Shown here: piece by piece, positions 31,376 through 43,182 of the stretch
Position numbering within the stretch: the first letter of the stretch is position 1
Layout: every line of letters starts with the position of its first letter
Assembly (NCBI GenBank): GCA_014905825.1
Contig: JACGCN010000024.1
Location: 1 to 64,000, forward strand
Source of the DNA: Lyophyllum atratum
Taxonomy: Eukaryota; Basidiomycota; Agaricomycetes; Agaricales; Lyophyllaceae
Reading direction: 5' to 3'
Length of the DNA stretch: 64,000 nucleotides
Made by a program: the position numbers and the translations under genes
Notes under the pieces: model-generated
Databases searched by the model: none
The model's input: only the letters and a program-made list of their open reading frames with translations
Told to the model about the DNA's origin: nothing

Positions 31376-34195
31376 ATGGACACCCCACCTCGTTACCTGT
31401 TTGTTATCTTTCTCACTTACCTTTCATTTGGGTTCACTATACACCAGTGGGACCGTGATCATTTCAACTTAACGCCCCTCCACGCTCTTTATCTGTTAGT
31501 CATAACGTCCATTCATTACATACATTGGATATCTAAAGTAACATGTTTGATTTTAATATATCGTCGAAGACCCAGTCTATCGCTTCACCAGGGAAGAAGT
31601 TGTTGGATGATTGAGAGTGGATAGTCGACGACCATCGGACTTCCGGTGAGTTGAATCTCTTGGTAACTTGGGGCGATATATCGCATTACACCAAATATCC
31701 ATTGGTACATTTTTCTACGCATTTCAGCTGGCGGCCAAACCTCCTCCGTAGTAGCAACGCAAGGTTAAGTTCAGGAATTGCTTGGATTACGGAGCACGGT
31801 GATCACGCGAAATCCAGGATATCGACTGAACTACGTTAGCTCTCTAATGACGCCGGCCACGATCAGATCGAATTGAATACCAAAGGAGGCAGCTTAGTTA
31901 CTGACCTTGCCAAGTCTGTATGTCAGAAAGCGAAGTGCTTAACGATATCAAAGATACGTCCAGACAGATTCTTCGAATTCTCGACGTCGAAAGCGCTTAC
32001 CATTTCCCTGGGCTGTTCTTGAAGTCGAAGTTGAGGATGACAGTTGCCAGGACGCCTCTCTTCGATATCTGTCATCCGGTTTAACTCGGATGTGTTGCTC
32101 GAGCCCTTTATTTTTTGTCGCATGGATGTTTCTCCTTGGCGAGTATCATATGCCAGGATCTAGAGGGACCTTTCGACATGTATGTAGGTAACCTTCCCGG
32201 GCAACTCTTCGGTTTGATGAAAGCTTGTGGAACTCTGACAGTCTTGATGTTCTTGCGCACATTTTCAACGTGGTAAACGCTCAACATCACAGGATATGGG
32301 TCAGCACCTAAGAAATTCGAATGCAGGTCTTCCACGTTGGTAGGTCATCTCCAAGACTTTGATGTTTAGGATGGAACATCGGCTTGACCGTCTGCAGACC
32401 ACATCCCCGAACGCTCTATCGAGTCGCATCGCAGGTACATCACGTATGTCTATCTCATCATATAAATGATACCATACACTTCCCAACTGCAATAATCAAG
32501 CTTAGATGATGTGCACGCGGTGCCCTGTTCAATGCGTCTGGACGCTATCTTCCTACGATGTCTATGTTTTCAAAGCTTACTAGGCTCATCCTGCGAAATA
32601 TAGTGGGGCTCGAGCTCACGTCCAGACGCGATGTCCATGTATATTTGAATATGTAGTTACTTGCTACATTCAGCGTACATGCTCGTGTGTACGAATTAAC
32701 TACAAATGATATGTTGGTTTTACAGTAGTGTAATGAGGTCCGAACGATCTACGGACGGGAGTGTCTTCATGAGATGCAATCGGGATAGGTATGAACAAAT
32801 GCTGGGCGAAGGAGCGGGGCGTCGCAATGCTGATGATGTATAAGCGGGGCGGGTAGGTGTCGATGAGCGAACGTCAGTCAGAAGGAGTGTCGTGGATGCG
32901 CATGGTACAGAGTGCAGGTCTTGGGTATAGGGTCATGATTGGGTGTTCAAATCGTCCAACAAAAAGCCTCCGCTGTCGAAGTGGGGCAGAGTAGTGGTAT
33001 GAGTGTCAGGTAATCCTGAATATTCCAGTAATCAACTGAGTGTAATGATGTCGAATGGATGGTGAAGACTTACAAGTCATACTGAATCCGCCACGTCGGC
33101 GAGTGCTGATACTCGTCATGCTACCACACAATATGTGGTCATCCCCGTGCCCTTCCTCTCGAAGTCTGAGATATCAATATCCAGGCCCTCCATTTCGGAT
33201 GACGCAGAATGAGGAGCATCGGAGATGACGGACGCAGAGAGCAGTGTCGTTATAGTGGTGAAGGCGTCCATTGCAAGCAGCGATTAAACGAAACGTAAGA
33301 GCACTCAGACGCGATCGCAGCTTGCGAAGTTCGAATCGCATTATAAAGAATCCACGCAACAAAAAGCACGGCTCGTCGGCGTTTCTCGTAAGACGGCTCT
33401 TGTTATTGTCAAGGCTTCGAAGTCGGCACCCGGAGTGTGGGCAGAGCGGGGAAGAGGCTGGACACACAAAAGAGTCGGTCATCAATTACACATTGTAATT
33501 GTCCCGTTCTTCGCGACAAAGTTCAAGTTAACCTGATGCCAGGGCAGGCGATGCGGGTGATGTCATGAGCAACAATAAGCTTCACAATGAGGAGCCGCAA
33601 TAAGACCGGAATAGCGACCAGATGACCCAAGATAGTGAGGTAAGTGAGTGTGTGGTACGTACATCTGAATACCGATGCCCGAGGCTCGGGTGATTGGTGT
33701 GTATTCCTCTGAATAGCGGTGGGAGGAGCGAGAGCACTGACTCCCGGAGGAGACGATCAAGACATGCGGCTTCCCATTTTTGGTGGGTCGGCATTTGCCG
33801 AGGCCGGTCACGGAGACTGGTGCTTGTCTTTCACACGCTCTAAGGGCACCTTCCCCAGTCGTCCGTGGCAATGTCTCTGTGCGAAGGCTGGCTTTGGGTA
33901 CATAAGGCAGAAGGCTGAAGATAGATCTACCGCTGGACCATTGTATGGTATGGGTATCTCCTATATTTCATTCTTCATGGGACAGACTGACGATCAAAAC
34001 CTTCCCAGGCAACCACTGTAACAGACGTCAAGTTGACGCCAAGTCAGGTGTCATCCATATATTCACACCGGCCAGAAGAGAAGCGTACAAGGAAGAGCTT
34101 ACGATACACACCCATCTGTTATCCATGACATGTATGTTTTCTTCTTGTTCCGAGGAGACTTCCGACAAACACTCATTTCATGGTAGCGTAGTCCA
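31376..34195. other. Gene-poor region after laccase 2
   Basis: About 2.8 kb with no gene I can support. Minus-strand open frames at 31923-32492 and 33174-33485 look like eroded fragments, without recognised domains or consistent splice sites. Confidence 0.4.
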
Positions 34196-34600
34196 ATGGC
34201 TCATGCACCTATCGAGCTCCTCGTCGAGGTCTGGGATAAAATTCTTGTCCGCCACCCCCGACATAAAAAGACCCTGCGAGTCTTTTCTCTCGTTTCTCGA
34301 GATGTCGTTGCAATCAGCCAGCGCTACAGTTTCTCTACAGTCACCCTTCATTCAAGACATCTAAGAACGATCTTTGGGCCTGTTTCCATTGATTACTGGG
34401 TCGTACGCCCCATATCGCGTCCTACGTCCACATTTTGAGAATTGATTGGTCGGGCAGCGCAGGGCTTCGTACTGATACGTCGTCTGGGGAGAGTACCTGG
34501 AATGGGCAGCGTCAATCTCAGTTCTTCACCACCAAATTTTCCCCTCCAGATATCTCGTCGAGATCTCGGTTGCGATTGTTGGTCTTAAACGACCCATAGC
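34196..34600 (+). pseudogene. F-box pseudogene, paralogue of the next gene
   Basis: It begins with an F-box (APIELLVEVWDKIL) and AISQRYSFSTVTLHSR, clearly parallel to the intact gene at 34824 (LPVDIWDEIL, EISQRHLFSTITL). After that the frame shifts by one base in the PHIASYVH-like segment and continues in another frame to a stop near 34600. The large C-terminal region is absent. Confidence 0.65.
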
Positions 34601-34823
34601 CACGATCTGACAGGTGGATGACTTGCAGCGTATGTCGACCGAGGTGATTGCAGCTGTCTCAAGCTCCTTCCTACCATTCCCACCATCGATCGATCGATGA
34701 GACTTGCTTTGATAGTCATCGTCGACGTCGGAATTGAGTCAAGTGAAATTTATGAATCGGCGTCGGGTCCGCCAACACCCATAAGAACCTTCGCGCACTG
34801 TTCCAGAAGCTCGAGCACGATCC

Positions 34824-36113
34824 ATGGCCACTCTCGACCTCCCCGTTGATATCTGGGATGAAATTCTCCATCACATGCGCGAGGATGAAGCGACGCTCCG
34901 TGCCACCTCCCTAACTTGTCGCGGTCTCGTCGAGATCAGCCAACGACACCTTTTCTCCACAATCACATTAAATCCCCCCCTGGGCAACCTGCACAACAAC
35001 TACTCCGACCGCTTCCGCCGCCTACTCCGCCATGCACCCCATATCGCGTCCTACGTCCACACTCTGAACATCATAGACGGTCATCAACCTCCACGCCGAC
35101 ATCATGTTCACTGCCAATGGGTTCTCGCTTCCGCTACCCTCCCCTCCGTCCTTCGATTTCTGAAAAACCTGAAATCCGTATCTATTCAGCGTAAAGGGCG
35201 CGACATACCAACAGATCGACTTTCATGGAACCTAATGTCTGCAGCTCTGCGTGATGGGCTGATCGGCGCATGTCGATCCATCGAGAGTCTGTCTCTGAAG
35301 GGAGTCGAGAGATTTCTTGGGCCACTCATCGACGTTTCTCCTCAGATCAAGGAGCTCAGCATTGGGGACAATGTATGTTTCCCAAATTCAACCATGTCAT
35401 CCGGACGTGTGGATCTGCACGCTTTAGAAGTCATTGCAGAGGCATCGGCGCTCGACTGGTGCTGCAATTCACGTTCAGGCTTACGCCTCTCCTCTCTTCG
35501 GAAATTAGTCATCACGAAGCCGTGGGCTTTCAATCATGAGAGCTTGGTCCCGCACGACGCGCTTCTGAGGCTATTCCACAAATGTGGATCTACGGTGAAG
35601 GAACTCACTTGTTCGATTAGTTAGTCTTGCTGTATCTCCTTTCGAATGCTCGATGCTGACATACCTTCAACTGCTTTAGATCATCTTGATGATTCCGCCG
35701 GCGGAAACATGCTGGGCGTCCTCCATACCCTACGTTTCCTCACAATATACGTGGATTTCTCCAGAACGGAGGACCATCCTCCCAACAGTCTACTACGTGT
35801 CTTGGACGTCATCTCAAACGCGAGTACCATCCAAGAGATCACTGTCATCATTCACTATCACATTCCCATCAAGAAAGTCTCCCAGGAAGGCTGGGATGCT
35901 CTGGACGCGCTGCTCGCCGGCCCCATCTTTCCATACTTGCGCATGTTCAAGCTGATCATCAGCATGAACGATATTTATCAGACGTACCGCCCGAAGGCGA
36001 TACCTTTCTTTCGCCGTTGGCTACACAGATTGCATGCAAGACGAGCCCTTCGAGTCGTTGTAGAGAAAGGGACCGGCGAAGTCCCTAGGTCAGGGTGTTG
36101 GGAATGTGGGTAG
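34824..36113 (+). CDS. F-box protein
   Basis: Predicted SCF ubiquitin-ligase receptor of the Agaricomycete F-box family. There are two exons, 34824-35619 and 35680-36113; the intron is 60 nt (GTTAGT...CTTTAG) and in frame. The F-box is at residues 4-45 (LDLPVDIWDEILHHMRED, then ATSLTCRGLVEISQRHLFST). It is followed by leucine-rich stretches (LRFLKNLKSVSI, LSSLRKLVIT) and a basic C-terminus (RRWLHRLHARRALRV). Length is about 409 residues. A broken copy lies just upstream, so this is a local tandem duplication. Substrate unknown. Confidence 0.75.
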
Positions 36114-36610
36114 GGCGTTGGTTCGACACCTCATTCTGTAGTAGATATTATGCCTTCCTGGGGTCACCTAAACGCTGTGTGCATTTCCTTCTGCGTGTAA
36201 GCGGCGTTGAACACAAGTGCCCTAGAATAGGATGGAAATTCAAGGTATATTCGATGCGCCTCTGTGGTGTCTGGTACAGCACGAAACGAAGAAGCGACCA
36301 GCCGACCGAGATATCATTCATGGCTCATGTGGGTAACGTATCAAGTAGTGACCTGTACATCTGTGGATGACAGGTTTTATATCGGAAATGTCCCAACGAG
36401 ACTGGCATGTATCGCATAGTAAGCTCGGGCTTGAAGCGTCGATAGAATGAGACGCCGACGTCCGGGGAAGCCCACTTGAGGGGGATTGCCGGCCTCAAAT
36501 TGAGCGCATAGGTCTCTCTCGATAGATAAATGGTCGGTGGGCATCTAACTGATCATTAGGACCTTCAATGTATGAACCACTTCAAGAGCGTTTGTACATA
36601 CCTTGTACCC
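36114..36610. other. Convergent intergenic gap
   Basis: No gene or element recognised. Confidence 0.4.
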
Positions 36611-37321
36611 TCATTCTCGAGCTTTCGATTCTCCGTTCAAATCCTCATCTTTACGACCAAACCGCGCGTGTCCCAATGCCGCACGGCCCTGATGGGGTGC
36701 TCCATCCCTCAAGCTTCCCGCATTCAAATCATTTTGCGTACGGCTAAACCGCGCACGCCCGAATTCGGCATGGGGAGCATGGGGAGCATGGCCAGCGCCG
36801 TCCCTTGAGCTTCCCATAACGACGTCTCCTATTCCTCCAAGGACTGACCCCACAGCATGAATAGCGCCTCCAGCAATGTGCAAAGCCGTGCCTAGCAGCG
36901 CAAGCGGGATTGAAAGCAGGGCGCGCACGATTCCCCCAGACTCTCTGAGTATTCCTTCCCTGCCAGCCTTCGGGGCACGAAGGAATTTCTCCGCACGCCG
37001 ATGCCAGTCGGTCCTGACTTTAGGGTCGCGATGGGTGTCTCCCACGTCCCGCATCGCGTCTGCGACTTTCTGGGCTTCGGGTTCGGTGGGTTCGCGTCCT
37101 TGCTGTACTGCCTCCTGGTACGTGGTCATGGAACGGTGGAGGTGGTTTACGGATCCGGCTATGGCAGCTTCATACGGGGGAGGGCTGGCGCTATCATTGG
37201 ATTCGGAAGTTGGTACGGGGCCAGCGGTGGATTTCACAATCATAGGGTCGAAGGAAAAAAATGGGCGGTCGAGGAGGTAGCGATTGTTGTTGATAAGGTC
37301 TTCAGGCTCGAGGCGGTGCAC
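36611..37321 (-). CDS. PY-motif protein of unknown function with Gly/Ala hydrophobic stretch
   Basis: Single exon, up to 236 residues; the Met at 37243 is an equally good start. It contains an SPPPYEAA motif near residue 50, which matches PPxY sites that bind WW domains such as those of Rsp5/Nedd4 ligases. A long charged helix follows (EAQKVADAMRDVGD), then a hydrophobic Gly/Ala stretch that could insert in a membrane (LLSIPLALLGTALHIAGGAI). The tail has repeated FGRARFSR / LGHARFGR units. No known domain was recognised. The PPxY plus membrane stretch suggests a ubiquitinated membrane or adaptor protein; this is inference. Confidence 0.55.
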   Translation of the reverse strand: MHRLEPEDLINNNRYLLDRPFFSFDPMIVKSTAGPVPTSESNDSASPPPYEAAIAGSVNHLHRSMTTYQEAVQQGREPTEPEAQKVADAMRDVGDTHRDPKVRTDWHRRAEKFLRAPKAGREGILRESGGIVRALLSIPLALLGTALHIAGGAIHAVGSVLGGIGDVVMGSSRDGAGHAPHAPHAEFGRARFSRTQNDLNAGSLRDGAPHQGRAALGHARFGRKDEDLNGESKARE

Positions 37322-37914
37322 TTTCCAAAGTCAGCATCAAGGCGGCTTCGGACCCGCTGCGGACGAGGAAGGCTGTTTGAGCGGTAAATTACACGACATA
37401 GAACTGCGCTTACCTCGATTACCAGTGTTAATTCCCTGAGTGGCGGTGAGTATCCTCCTGTTCACCGGGTACGATGTGCTGCATAGTGCTGCATTGTATT
37501 GTCGCAGACTTATAAACGGTGTGGAGAGTCATATCGTGTGGCCTTCAGGAGCTCAGCTCAGCCGGCTCTGTCGACATATAGGTCAGTACTACGCGTTGTG
37601 CCGACGTTGTGCAGGGAAGAGTAGCAGACTGAGATCGGATACAGCGTCGTGGTGGTGGAGTTGTTGATGGGGCCGGTGGTTGAAAATAGAATCCTCCCAC
37701 GTGTAACGACCCCTCGCCGCTTGCGACTGTTCAACCCCATCATGATGGTGGCATTTTCAATAACATATGTGGGCTGACGGGCGCGAAGCCTAAAACATTC
37801 ACGTTTCTCCCAATTCTCTAAAGCCTCAGACTTTCACTGTCAGAGGTTCTCCTTGTCTTGCTTTCAGCTAACCGTCGAACCCACACTCATTTACCCTTCG
37901 ATTCTCAATACTAA
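37322..37914. other. Divergent intergenic region
   Basis: Shared upstream region of the PY-motif gene (minus) and the bestrophin-like gene (plus). No element recognised. Confidence 0.4.
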
Positions 37915-40332
37915 ATGGCTCAGGCTGGAGGCCTTTACCCCCGACGCTCCTTCACCAGGAACCATGATCTCCTTCCAGCATCGCGTCCTGGAACTACCGG
38001 ATACGCAAGCACTTACGACTCAGCCGTTCCTCGCCTGCCAGCGTATTCCCTCATCTCCTGGACATTTGGCCGAGGTTCTGTGGTACGTCACGTTTCGTAG
38101 GGTCAAATCTAGCTGCTATGGAACTAATTCCAAGACATCAGATTTGGAGGATATGGCCCGCTGTATTGCTTCATACCACGTTTGCCGCAGTGATTGTTAC
38201 ATTATCGATGAAGGAGATAGTTCACCTGGATATTCCTAGTGTCATGTTGACAGTCCTAGGTATGCCGAATCTTCTCATCCGACGTGTCTTAATCTGAGCA
38301 GCCGTACAGGTGTTGTCATCGGCTTCGTGATCTCATATCGGGCCAGCAGCGGGTTCATAAACTTTTCTGTGGATGTGTCTTGGCATACTGATTCCGTTAT
38401 GAAGGTACGACCGTTATTGGCTTGGAAGAACGTGCTGGTCGGATGTTATACGGAATGCTCGGACTATGGGTCGCCTGATTTGGTTCCATGTCCCACCTCG
38501 TTTGTCGGGCAAGACCCCTGAAGAGATGGCATCAGGCAAGATTGAACGGTCATCCCAAGAACTCTTGAAAGTGATGGCGGAGAAGCGCGTAGCTTTGGAT
38601 CTCGTAAAGGGGTGAGTGGTCGTCTTGGTATTTTCACGTAAATCTCAAACAACAATCACTAGATTCGCTGTCGCCTTGAAGCATCACATCAGAGGTGAAA
38701 CCGGTCTTGTTGATCAACCGGGACGGTTATTGAGCAGGCTTCATAGGCGAACTTGGTATCTACTACGAAGACCTCTATCATCTCATCCGCCCTCTTCACG
38801 AGGTAAGCTACCTCTCCCCGCTCCAGCATATGTTCCGCTCATCACTCTACAGCACGAACACACGGAAGACAAAGCCATAGCAGAAGCAACAACCTCCGCT
38901 CTAGCTCAATCACCCCGCAAGGCCCATCGGATCTCTATGCAACCACCCATGCCACAGGCTCAATCCGCCTCCGCCTCTCGTAACGTATCCTACACAGCTC
39001 CCGCCCCCTCCACTGAAGACGCCGATCCCATCATACCACCAATCAACGCCTATGGCACCTTCGGTCCCAACAACTTGAAGGCCTCTCTCCGCCACCACCT
39101 AAAGCGCTCAAAGTCCCAAAGCTCCTCTCTCTCGTCCAGCTCCGACTCAAGCCATCACGTACTGCTGCCCTCGACCCTTCCAGATGACGACACGATGATG
39201 GCGAAGGTCTCCAGCGAGCTCATCCCGTTCTCGGGCATCGCGGGCATGATACGGAGGTATTTCAGCACCCAGCAGCCGTTGGAGGTGCTCCCTCCGAACC
39301 TCTCAGTAAGTCCATAGTTTCGTGATCAGTCGTACCGCATTGTGCCAATGAATCATGGAAGGCAGTGGAACAGGAATCCAACCTCCATCACCATCACCAT
39401 TGGCAGGGACCGATTATGACGGGAGCGCATGCAAAGCATAGGCCGAAGGTCGCTGGGGGCGGGGAGAACTTGCCTCTTGAGGTGTTGAGGTGCTTGAGCG
39501 AATGGTTGAGTGTTCTCGAAGACAGAGGAACAGTCCCTGGTAAGCCCCTCCTGTCGAACACGGTCTTGTATGACTACCATCCGATTTGAATAGGTACGAG
39601 CATGGGCCCAATGGTTGCGACTGTCGCTGCGTTTGAAGAGAGTCTTACTAGTAAGCCAACTGTCATATATATATACTACGCTGGACTAACTCAACTGCCT
39701 CTTAGCTCTCGAGCGTATCCTTACGACCCCTCTTCCTTTGTAAGTCGCGCCCCAAGTCATGAAATTGACCATGACTAATAGGAAACAATACGCAGTGTTT
39801 ATTCGGTCCACATCAGGTGAGATCCTTCCTCTCTCTTCCCCTTCTGTCGCTGACGACAACTATTTCACTGAAGGCAGTGCGCCTCTTCGATATCTTTTAG
39901 CTATCCCTTGCATTGACCTAACTCTACCAGCACCGTCTGGTTATACCTTTTCTTCCTCCCCTTCCAGCTAGTCACTCTTTTCGGATACTACACGATCCCA
40001 GGCGTGGCCATAGCCGCGTTCATCTATCTGGGCTTTCTAGCCGCCGGCGAGGAAATCGAACAACCTTTTGGTTACGACGATGTAAGAATACTGCCCCCTT
40101 CTGATTCATAGGCCATGTCAGCTAATCAGGGCCTCAGAACGACCTTGACCTCGACCTCTTTTGCCATGAAATCGTCCACGCTGATATCGAGCATCTGAAG
40201 AAGTCCCCGTGTCTTAATGCGTACCTCGGTCCGACTCGTCCGACCCCCGTCCACCGGCAGTCGATGACGGTCGTCGAAGTCTCTTCTCAGTATGACCATG
40301 GAAATGATGAGTCATTTGGTATGTCATCTTGA
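37915..40332 (+). CDS. Bestrophin-like anion channel family protein
   Basis: Multi-pass membrane protein of the bestrophin/UPF0187 family, expected to conduct anions. About eleven exons join in frame. Exon 1 starts MAQAGGLYPRRSFTRNHD and ends WTFGRGSV. It continues IWRIWPAVLLHTTFAAVIV, SVMLTVLG then VVIGFVISYRASSG (pore-helix region), YDRYWLGRTCWSDVIRNA, IYYEDLYHLIRPLHE and LPLEVLRCLSEWLSVLEDRG. The core ends with FLPFQLVTLFGYYTIPG and the acidic C-terminal signature EEIEQPFGYDD then NDLDLDLFCHEIVHADIEHL. A polar insert of about 130 residues with five consecutive His separates the two membrane halves, as in fungal relatives. The stop is at 40330-40332. No frameshift was found. Confidence 0.85.
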
Positions 40333-40515
40333 GCGGGGAGCGGTGTACCACTGTCACTGAGGTATTTTCGCCCCACTTAGATGTATCCTAGCACAACTGA
40401 CCCGCCGGCCGGTTACTTTTCCAGATCCTTGCATATGCAAGCCTCGGGGGGGAAATTTGCCAGTCTATTTGTAATTTGGCTCAAGCTCCGATCGCGGAGG
40501 GTACGTTTATGGGGA

Positions 40516-40533
40516 GTCGGCACGCCTGCCGAC
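40516..40533. promoter_or_regulatory. Inverted-repeat site, possible Zn2Cys6 regulator site
   Basis: GTCGGCACGCCTGCCGAC: 7-nt perfect arms around 4 nt, equivalent to CGG-N8-CCG spacing. It lies 67 nt upstream of the TATA box of the drug-transporter gene. Inverted CGG triplets are the usual targets of fungal binuclear zinc cluster factors. Confidence 0.4.
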
Positions 40534-40600
40534 TTACTCCTCAGGGTCGAAATGTCCGACGCCCCACGATGTCAATGTTCTTTTATTACATATTCCCCAC

Positions 40601-40610
40601 TATATATAAA
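40601..40610 (+). promoter_or_regulatory. TATA box of the MFS transporter gene
   Basis: TATATATAAA, 58 nt upstream of the ATG at 40668. Confidence 0.6.
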
Positions 40611-40667
40611 CACCTTTTTGACCTCGCACGCGACAAGCATACCCCAGCCTCGTAGGGCCCCTTACCC

Positions 40668-43182
40668 ATGTCCATTCAGCCTGCAACCAGCGCTGAAAAA
40701 CCTGCAAACTCAAGCCCTGCGGCAGAAGAGGCTGAAGCGGGCTCTCGACGTTCTGGATCTAACGTCGTTCTGACAGACCAGACCAACCTCCTGCCCTTCA
40801 AGCAAGTTATCGCCGTCTTCTCGGGCCTGGCTCTTTGTATCATCGTGTCGACGTTGGACTCTGTCATCGTAGCGACGGCGTTGCCTACGATCTCTACGGC
40901 GTTCAATGCCGGCTCCGTCGTTTCATGGGTTCCGTCCGCGTACCTACTGACGTCGACCAGCTTTCAGCCGCTGTATGGGCGCTTCAGCGATATATTCGGG
41001 AGGAAAGCAGCGTTGACGCTCGCCATGTCGATATTTATGGTGGGAAACCTGGTCGCGGGGTTCTCGAAGACCATCGTGCAGCTGATTGTGTTTCGGGGGT
41101 TCGCTGGTGCTGGCGGAGGTTAGTGGAAGGGATTCGAAGAGCAGATGCCTTCAAGTGTTTGGCTTCATCTCCGTGTTCTGTCGTTGACTGATTGTGTGAC
41201 TCCCTCATAGGTGGGATCATCAGTATGGCGCAGATTGTGATATCTGACATTGTCAGTCTTCGCGAAAGGTATGGATATCTCGGCCGACTTGCCCATTCGG
41301 CACGTGAACCTAATTCTTCTTCTACAGAGGGAAATACCAAGGCATTATCGGCGGTGCTCTCGCGTTAGGGTACACCATAGGACCGGTGATAGGCGGTGTT
41401 TTGTCGCAGAAAGTCAGCTGGCGGGTTCGTATCTTTTCCGAATCCCAATCACACCACACACCCCAACGCATGCTTGACAGTGGTGTTTCTGGATCGATAT
41501 ACCCGTCTCCTTCGTAGCGATGTGTGTCGTTGTCTTTGTATTGCCTTTGAAACCTGTGCAGGGCGACATGCGGCGGTGAGCGTGAATGCAACACGAACCT
41601 GCTTCCATTGCTGACATGTTCCCCCTCGCTGACGTAGGAAGCTTCTCGTCGTCGATTACCTCGGTGCAGGGCTTACCCTACTTGGATGTTCCTTGGTAAT
41701 TCTACCCCTGATCTGGGTAGGCCACCCATTCTTCCACCAGATGACGATGATACTCGCTCATCACTATACCCCAGGGCGGCGTCACTTTCCCCTGGAAGTC
41801 CGCTGTCGTGTTGGCCCCTTTATTTTCGGGTTTCATCGTAATAGTGCTCTTCTGCCTCTGGGAATGGAAAGGAGCGCAGCTTCCGATAGTCCCAAGTGAG
41901 TTTATCATGTTCTCCTTTTCTTTCGCGTGGTGGTGGCTGAAACCTGAGGCTTGCAGTGTACATATTTAAACATGTCACGGTGACTGGCGTGTACATCACC
42001 ATGTTCATCAAGTGCGTTCACGGCCTTGTCTTTTCATAATCTTAGAAGCGCTAAGGACCGCCCAGTGGCTTCATTTTCTTCTCCTCTCTCTACTACCTCC
42101 CACAGTTCTTCCAAGTCGGGTTGGGATACACCCCGATCCGCGCGGGCATCTTCCTTATACCCCTCCTCGTCAGTCAAATGATCGCCAGCTGGATTTCCGT
42201 GAGTTCTTCCTTCCTTCACTGTATACCCCCCGCTTCTTCTTATGCGGATTTCGGGATAGGGCGTGATTGTCAGCCGGACGGGTAGATATCGGGTTCGTTC
42301 CTTTCATCCTGCCTTTGCCTTGGTACATGACCTGAAGCACTTTCCTAGACGATCATCTATCTTGGCTTCGGCGTGTGGGCGATCGCGTCCGGGTGTCTCT
42401 CTACGATTACCCCGAGCTCGCATAAGACAGTGCTAGTCGTGTATATGCTGCTCGCTGGGGTTGGTGCTGGGCAGGTAGGTCCGCCGCAGAGCTTGATGGT
42501 ATGCTGGGTATTGGCTGATTCGTGTATGTTTGAGTAGACGCTGCAGACGACGACGGTGGCTGCGCAGGCTAGCGTTTCGAGGAGGGATATGTCTGTTGTA
42601 ACGGCGTTCCGAAACGTAAGGGCATTGCATTGCCTGCACCGAGACTTTGAACCTGATCGTTACGTTGTAGTTCATCCGATTACTCGGAGGCACCTTGAGC
42701 CTTGCCCTAAGCTCCACAATCATGCACGTCCCCCACTCCACCCCTCCCTCACCCCCCTCACACTCACACCCACACTCACACCTCCCTCCAGCAACAACTC
42801 CCTCACAACCTCAATGACCCACCTCTCCCTCCCCCCCTCCCTCATCTCCAAAATCATAAACAACCCTTCAACCCTCGCCTCCCCCTCCGCACTCGGGCTC
42901 TCCCCCACCACCACGAAGTATATCCTGGACGAGGGGTATACGAAGGGCTTCAGGGCGGTGTTTGTGCTGAATGCGGGGCTGGCGGGGCTGGCGACGGTGG
43001 CGAGTGTGTTGATGATTAGGCATAAGGAGTTGACGAGGGGGGATGAGGGGGCGCTGCGCAATTCAGGGGGCGGGATGGTGGTGGAGAAGAGGCTTGAGGC
43101 TTCGGGAGGGTCGACGCACCCGGGGCGGGACGATGATGATGATTTGGAGTTGGGGAATGTAGCGCCTGTTACAAAGTCCTGA
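40668..43182 (+). CDS. MFS drug:proton antiporter, DHA2-like (14 TM)
   Basis: Plasma-membrane or vacuolar exporter of small toxic molecules. About thirteen exons, all in frame. There is a Ser/Ala-rich cytosolic N-terminus, then TM1 (VFSGLALCIIVSTLDSVIVA) and motif A in the first loop (LYGRFSDIFGRKAAL). The antiporter motif C is GYTIGPVIGG, followed by many hydrophobic helices and a second half starting YLPQFFQVGLGYTPIRAG. The last intron, about 42712-42789, uses a GC donor: AT then GCACGTCCCC... to CCTCCAG. Only this junction keeps the conserved STIINNSLTTSM frame. A canonical GT two bases later puts the reading frame out. The C-terminus is acidic (DDDDDLELGN). A palindromic site and a strong TATA box precede it. 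Confidence 0.88.

Noticed and set aside
42720..43061. Minus-strand gene opposite the MFS C-terminus
   Set aside because: The frame is a mirror of the C/T-rich intron and of the last transporter exon; it has no splice sites or family.
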